In this document: in pieces, positions 4,713 to 7,659 of the stretch
Layout: every line of letters begins with the position of its first letter
Position numbering within the stretch: the stretch's first letter is position 1
Origin: an uncultured Acidimicrobiia bacterium
GTDB taxonomy: Bacteria > Actinomycetota > Acidimicrobiia > UBA5794
Assembly: GCA_905480055.1 (NCBI GenBank)
Contig: CAJQOW010000122.1
Coordinates: forward strand, 1-7,659
Length of the DNA stretch: 7,659 nt
Direction: 5' to 3'
The notes under the pieces: generated by a model
Seen by the model: only the letters and a program-made list of their open reading frames with translations
The model's database searches: none
Told to the model about the DNA's origin: nothing
Program-made: the position numbers and the translations under genes

Positions 4713-7659
4713 GCACCGTCCCTCGTCTCGGACTTCGCTTCGGGTCTTCGCATGAACGCGGATCCAATCACCGGCAGCACGAATAGCGTCAAGAGCGTCG
4801 AGGTGACTATGCCGCCGATGACCACTGTCGCCAGAGGACGTTGGATCTCACTTCCAACCCCAGTCGAAATGGCCATCGGGATGAAACCTGCAGCATCCGT
4901 GATCGCGGTTGCAAGCACCGGCCGCAGCCTTGTCTTCCCTGCTTGAATGATGGCTTCACGTCTCGGCAGCCCCGACCGCAACGACTCACGAATGGCCTCG
5001 ATGAGGATCTGTCCGTTGAGAACGGCGATTCCTGACAGGGCGATGAATCCGACGGCCGCACTGACGCTGAACGGAATGCCTCGCCACCAGAGAGCGAAGA
5101 TCGCGCCGACCGCGGCGAAGGGGATGCCGGTATAGATGATGAGGACATCGCGCAGGTCCTTCAGGCTGAAGTACAGAAGGAAGAAGACGAGGAGCAGCAC
5201 AGCCGGCACAACGATTGCCAGGCGGAGCTTCGCCCGTTCCAGGTTCTCGAACTGGCCGCCCCACTCCAGCACGTAGCTCTCGGGCAATGCCACGCGAGCG
5301 TCGATGGCGCTCCGCGCCTCGTCCACGAACGAGGCTGGATCGCGACCCACCACGTTGCACTGTACGCGGATCAGTCGACGACTCCACTCGCGGTTGATTG
5401 TCGCCGAGCCCTCCGACTGATCAACTGACGCCATAGCTGAGAGCGGCACCGCGACGCCGCCTTCGGTGGGCACTCGCACCGATGCAATGGCGGCCACGTC
5501 CTCGCGAAACACCTGCGGCAAGCGGACCACTAACGGGAACACGCGCTGTCCCTCGAACACCTCGCCGACCCGGATGCCGCCCATCGCTTCAACGAAGTCC
5601 AGCACCTCGCGAGCGGCGACGCCATACCGCGCTACGCGCGATTGGTCGACCGCAATGGACAACGCTGGCTGGCCAGTGATCTGATCCACAGAGATGTCCG
5701 AGGCGCCCGGAATCTCAATGAGCACGCGCTGCACTTCGTCGGCCAGACGCAGCAGCTCTTCGAAGTCGTCTCCGAAGATCTTGATGCCAATGTCCGAGCG
5801 GATGCCAGAGACCATCTCATTCATCCGCATCTCGATCGGCTGCGTGAAGATCATGTTCACGCCGGGGAACTGCGAGATGATCGTCTCCATCTCGGTGACA
5901 AGTCCGGCTTGAGTAGCCGCACGAGTCCACTCCGAACGTGGCGAGAGGCTGATGAAGATGTCGGTCAGCTCGATCCCCATCGGATCTGTGGCGACTTCCG
6001 CCGTGCCGATCCGACTCCAGACGTGCTCAATCTCATCAGGGAACTCCTCAAGGAGTATCGCTTCGATGCGGGTGTTGTAGCGGACCGACTCTTCGATCGA
6101 TACGCCGGCAAGGCGGATGGTATTGATGACCATCGACCCCTCGCTCAGGCGAGGAATGAACTCTCCACCCATCTGAGTCCCGCGATACCCCGCTACAGCG
6201 AGCAGCGCGAGAGCAACAAGCACAACCCCCCATCGAAGACGGAGAGCCATGCCCACGAGCCAGCCGTATGAGCCAGTCATCGCCCTGCTGATGAGGCCCT
6301 CCTCGGGCTTCGTGCGCCGTGGCAGGAAGTAGTACGACAGCACGGGCGACAGGAAGACGGCGACAAGCAGCGCACCAAGGAGCGCAAAGATGAACGTCAA
6401 CGCCATCGGCCGAAACATCTTCCCCTCGATGCCCTCGAGGGTCAGGACGGGCGCGAACACGAGCGTGATGATGCCCATTCCGAAGACGATCGGACGCACA
6501 ACCTGCGAGCTCGATTTGGCGATCGACTTGAGGCGCTCGTCGGCAGTGAGCTTCCGGCCCAACTCGCGTTGCCGCTCTTTGAGCGACCGCAGATTGGCCT
6601 CCGTCATGACCACCGAGCCATCGACGAGGATGCCGAAGTCGATCGCCCCCAGGCTGAGAAGACTCGCGGCGATTGCGAACTCGTACATCCCCTGGACCGC
6701 GAAGAGCATCGATATCGGAATCGCGATGGCAACGAGCAAGCCCGCACGGATGTTCCCCAACAGGAAGAGCAGCACGAGGATCACCAGCACCGCACCGACG
6801 ACGAGGTTGTGTTTGACCGTCTCGATGACTTTCTCCACGAGGAGCGTCCGGTCATAGACGACATCAACAACGACGTCCGACGGCAGCGAGGGCGTCAGGG
6901 ACTCGAGGCGATCTCGCAGTTGTTCGGTCACAACCCGGCTGTTTTCGCCCATCAGCATGAACGCGAGACCGAGTACCGCTTCGCCCTCGCCGGATGCCGA
7001 CACGGCCCCGCGACGAATCTCGCTCCCAATCTCGACATCCGCAACGTCCCGAATCCGCACCGGTGTGCCGTCGCTCGACGCAACGACGATGTTCTCTATC
7101 TCTTCGATCGTCGAGACCCGGGCCAGGCCGCGGACGACCCTGGCCTCACCTGACGTAACGATCTGGCCACCGCCGACGTTGGCGTTGTTCCGTCGCAACG
7201 CTTCGAGGACGTCATCCAGCGTAAAGCCGAACTTGATGAGTGATTCGGGTTCCACGACGACGTGGTATTGCCGCTCCTCACCGCCCCAGGAGTTGACTTC
7301 AGCTACGCCCGGGACCTTCCGGAGTTCCGGCTTGATCACCCAGTCGTGGATCGTCCGGAGTTCCTCGATCGAGCGACCGGGATCGTCTGAGCGGACGATG
7401 TAGTGGAAGATCTCGCCCAGACCGGTCGCGATCGGCCCCAGCTCAGGCCGTCCGACACCATCTGGGAGTTCCACGGTTGCGAGGCGTTCTGTGACGTACT
7501 GGCGTGCATCGATGATCCGAATGTCGTCGTCGAATGTCGCGACAACCTGCCCGAACCCGAACTTCGAAACCGAGCGGACACTCTGCAGGCCGGGGAGGCC
7601 GCCGATGGACAACTCGACGGGGAGGGTGATCTGCTGCTCGATCTCCTCAGGGCTCAACG
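4709..7659 (-). CDS. czcA: Heavy-metal RND efflux pump, CzcA-type (HME-RND; N-terminus beyond the window)
   Basis: This is the inner-membrane, proton-driven metal pump of a tripartite system. 982 residues are visible, and about 55-65 N-terminal residues including TM1 lie off the right edge. The TTG at 7657 is an internal Leu codon, not a start: the sequence enters mid-motif at LSPEEIEQQITLPVELSIGG. In visible-residue numbering, the first periplasmic half covers 1-280 and TM2-TM6 about 284-446. TM4 carries DFGILVDGSVVMTEA, with D340, D346 and E353 matching the Asp/Asp/Glu triad of CzcA (D402, D408, E415). TM7 is at about 475-490. The second periplasmic half has GTAEVATDPM (551-560) and QPIEMRMNEMVSGIRSDI (606-623). 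TM8-TM12 span about 811-968. The triad and the QPIEMR-type segment are CzcA-like rather than CusA-like, so Zn/Co/Cd-type divalent cations are more likely than Cu(I)/Ag(I). The stop overlaps the ATG of the CDF remnant. Confidence 0.93.
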   Translation of the reverse strand, partial: LSPEEIEQQITLPVELSIGGLPGLQSVRSVSKFGFGQVVATFDDDIRIIDARQYVTERLATVELPDGVGRPELGPIATGLGEIFHYIVRSDDPGRSIEELRTIHDWVIKPELRKVPGVAEVNSWGGEERQYHVVVEPESLIKFGFTLDDVLEALRRNNANVGGGQIVTSGEARVVRGLARVSTIEEIENIVVASSDGTPVRIRDVADVEIGSEIRRGAVSASGEGEAVLGLAFMLMGENSRVVTEQLRDRLESLTPSLPSDVVVDVVYDRTLLVEKVIETVKHNLVVGAVLVILVLLFLLGNIRAGLLVAIAIPISMLFAVQGMYEFAIAASLLSLGAIDFGILVDGSVVMTEANLRSLKERQRELGRKLTADERLKSIAKSSSQVVRPIVFGMGIITLVFAPVLTLEGIEGKMFRPMALTFIFALLGALLVAVFLSPVLSYYFLPRRTKPEEGLISRAMTGSYGWLVGMALRLRWGVVLVALALLAVAGYRGTQMGGEFIPRLSEGSMVINTIRLAGVSIEESVRYNTRIEAILLEEFPDEIEHVWSRIGTAEVATDPMGIELTDIFISLSPRSEWTRAATQAGLVTEMETIISQFPGVNMIFTQPIEMRMNEMVSGIRSDIGIKIFGDDFEELLRLADEVQRVLIEIPGASDISVDQITGQPALSIAVDQSRVARYGVAAREVLDFVEAMGGIRVGEVFEGQRVFPLVVRLPQVFREDVAAIASVRVPTEGGVAVPLSAMASVDQSEGSATINREWSRRLIRVQCNVVGRDPASFVDEARSAIDARVALPESYVLEWGGQFENLERAKLRLAIVVPAVLLLVFFLLYFSLKDLRDVLIIYTGIPFAAVGAIFALWWRGIPFSVSAAVGFIALSGIAVLNGQILIEAIRESLRSGLPRREAIIQAGKTRLRPVLATAITDAAGFIPMAISTGVGSEIQRPLATVVIGGIVTSTLLTLFVLPVIGSAFMRRPEAKSETRDGA

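Noticed and set aside
7655..7657. TTG as the start codon of the large RND gene
   Set aside because: The protein enters in the middle of a conserved porter segment and lacks TM1, so the gene must continue past the window edge.
4709..7659. Assignment of the first pump as a copper/silver CusA
   Set aside because: The TM4 Asp/Asp/Glu triad and the QPIEMR-type porter segment match CzcA-type pumps.

Overview
The window is GC-rich and carries a heavy-metal efflux locus from a Gram-negative (two-membrane) bacterium. Every supportable gene is on the minus strand, so it reads from right to left. The two-membrane inference rests on two probable lipoproteins: a TolC-family outer-membrane channel and a periplasmic adaptor. 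I see no phylogenetic marker gene. The protein style recalls environmental taxa such as Planctomycetota/Phycisphaerae, but this is a weak impression only.

Layout in transcription order: (1) 7659-4709, most of a CzcA-type RND pump, lacking its N-terminus beyond the window edge; (2) 4712-4427, overlapping the pump stop by ATGA, a decayed cation diffusion facilitator (CDF) gene that keeps a good ribosome binding site and the first ~52 residues, then lacks most of its middle and continues in shifted frames; (3) 4426-4234, a non-coding stretch with an imperfect hairpin and a candidate promoter placed so that the next mRNA would be leaderless; (4) 4233-3814, a small exported Cys/His-rich protein, probably metal-binding; (5) 3813-3727, a short spacer with two inverted repeats; (6) 3726-2254, a TolC/CzcC-like outer-membrane lipoprotein; (7) 2257-809, a CusB/CzcB-like adaptor lipoprotein with a His-rich tail; (8) 807-1, the N-terminal 269 residues of a second, divergent RND pump.

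Genes 6 to 8 form a tightly coupled tripartite module (4-bp overlap, then a 1-nt gap): inner-membrane pump, periplasmic adaptor and outer-membrane channel. The small Cys/His protein just upstream may act as a periplasmic metal chaperone, buffer or sensor for it. The CzcA-type pump has the D-x5-D-x6-E proton/cation motif of the divalent-cation (Zn/Co/Cd-like) branch. It has no adaptor or channel of its own in the window; these may lie upstream of it, or it may share those of the second pump. The CDF remnant suggests that an inner-membrane zinc/cobalt-type exporter was once part of the first transcription unit and has been lost.

No regulator, RNA gene, mobile element, CRISPR array or convincing intrinsic terminator was seen. 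The long plus-strand open frames are antisense shadows of the minus-strand genes.
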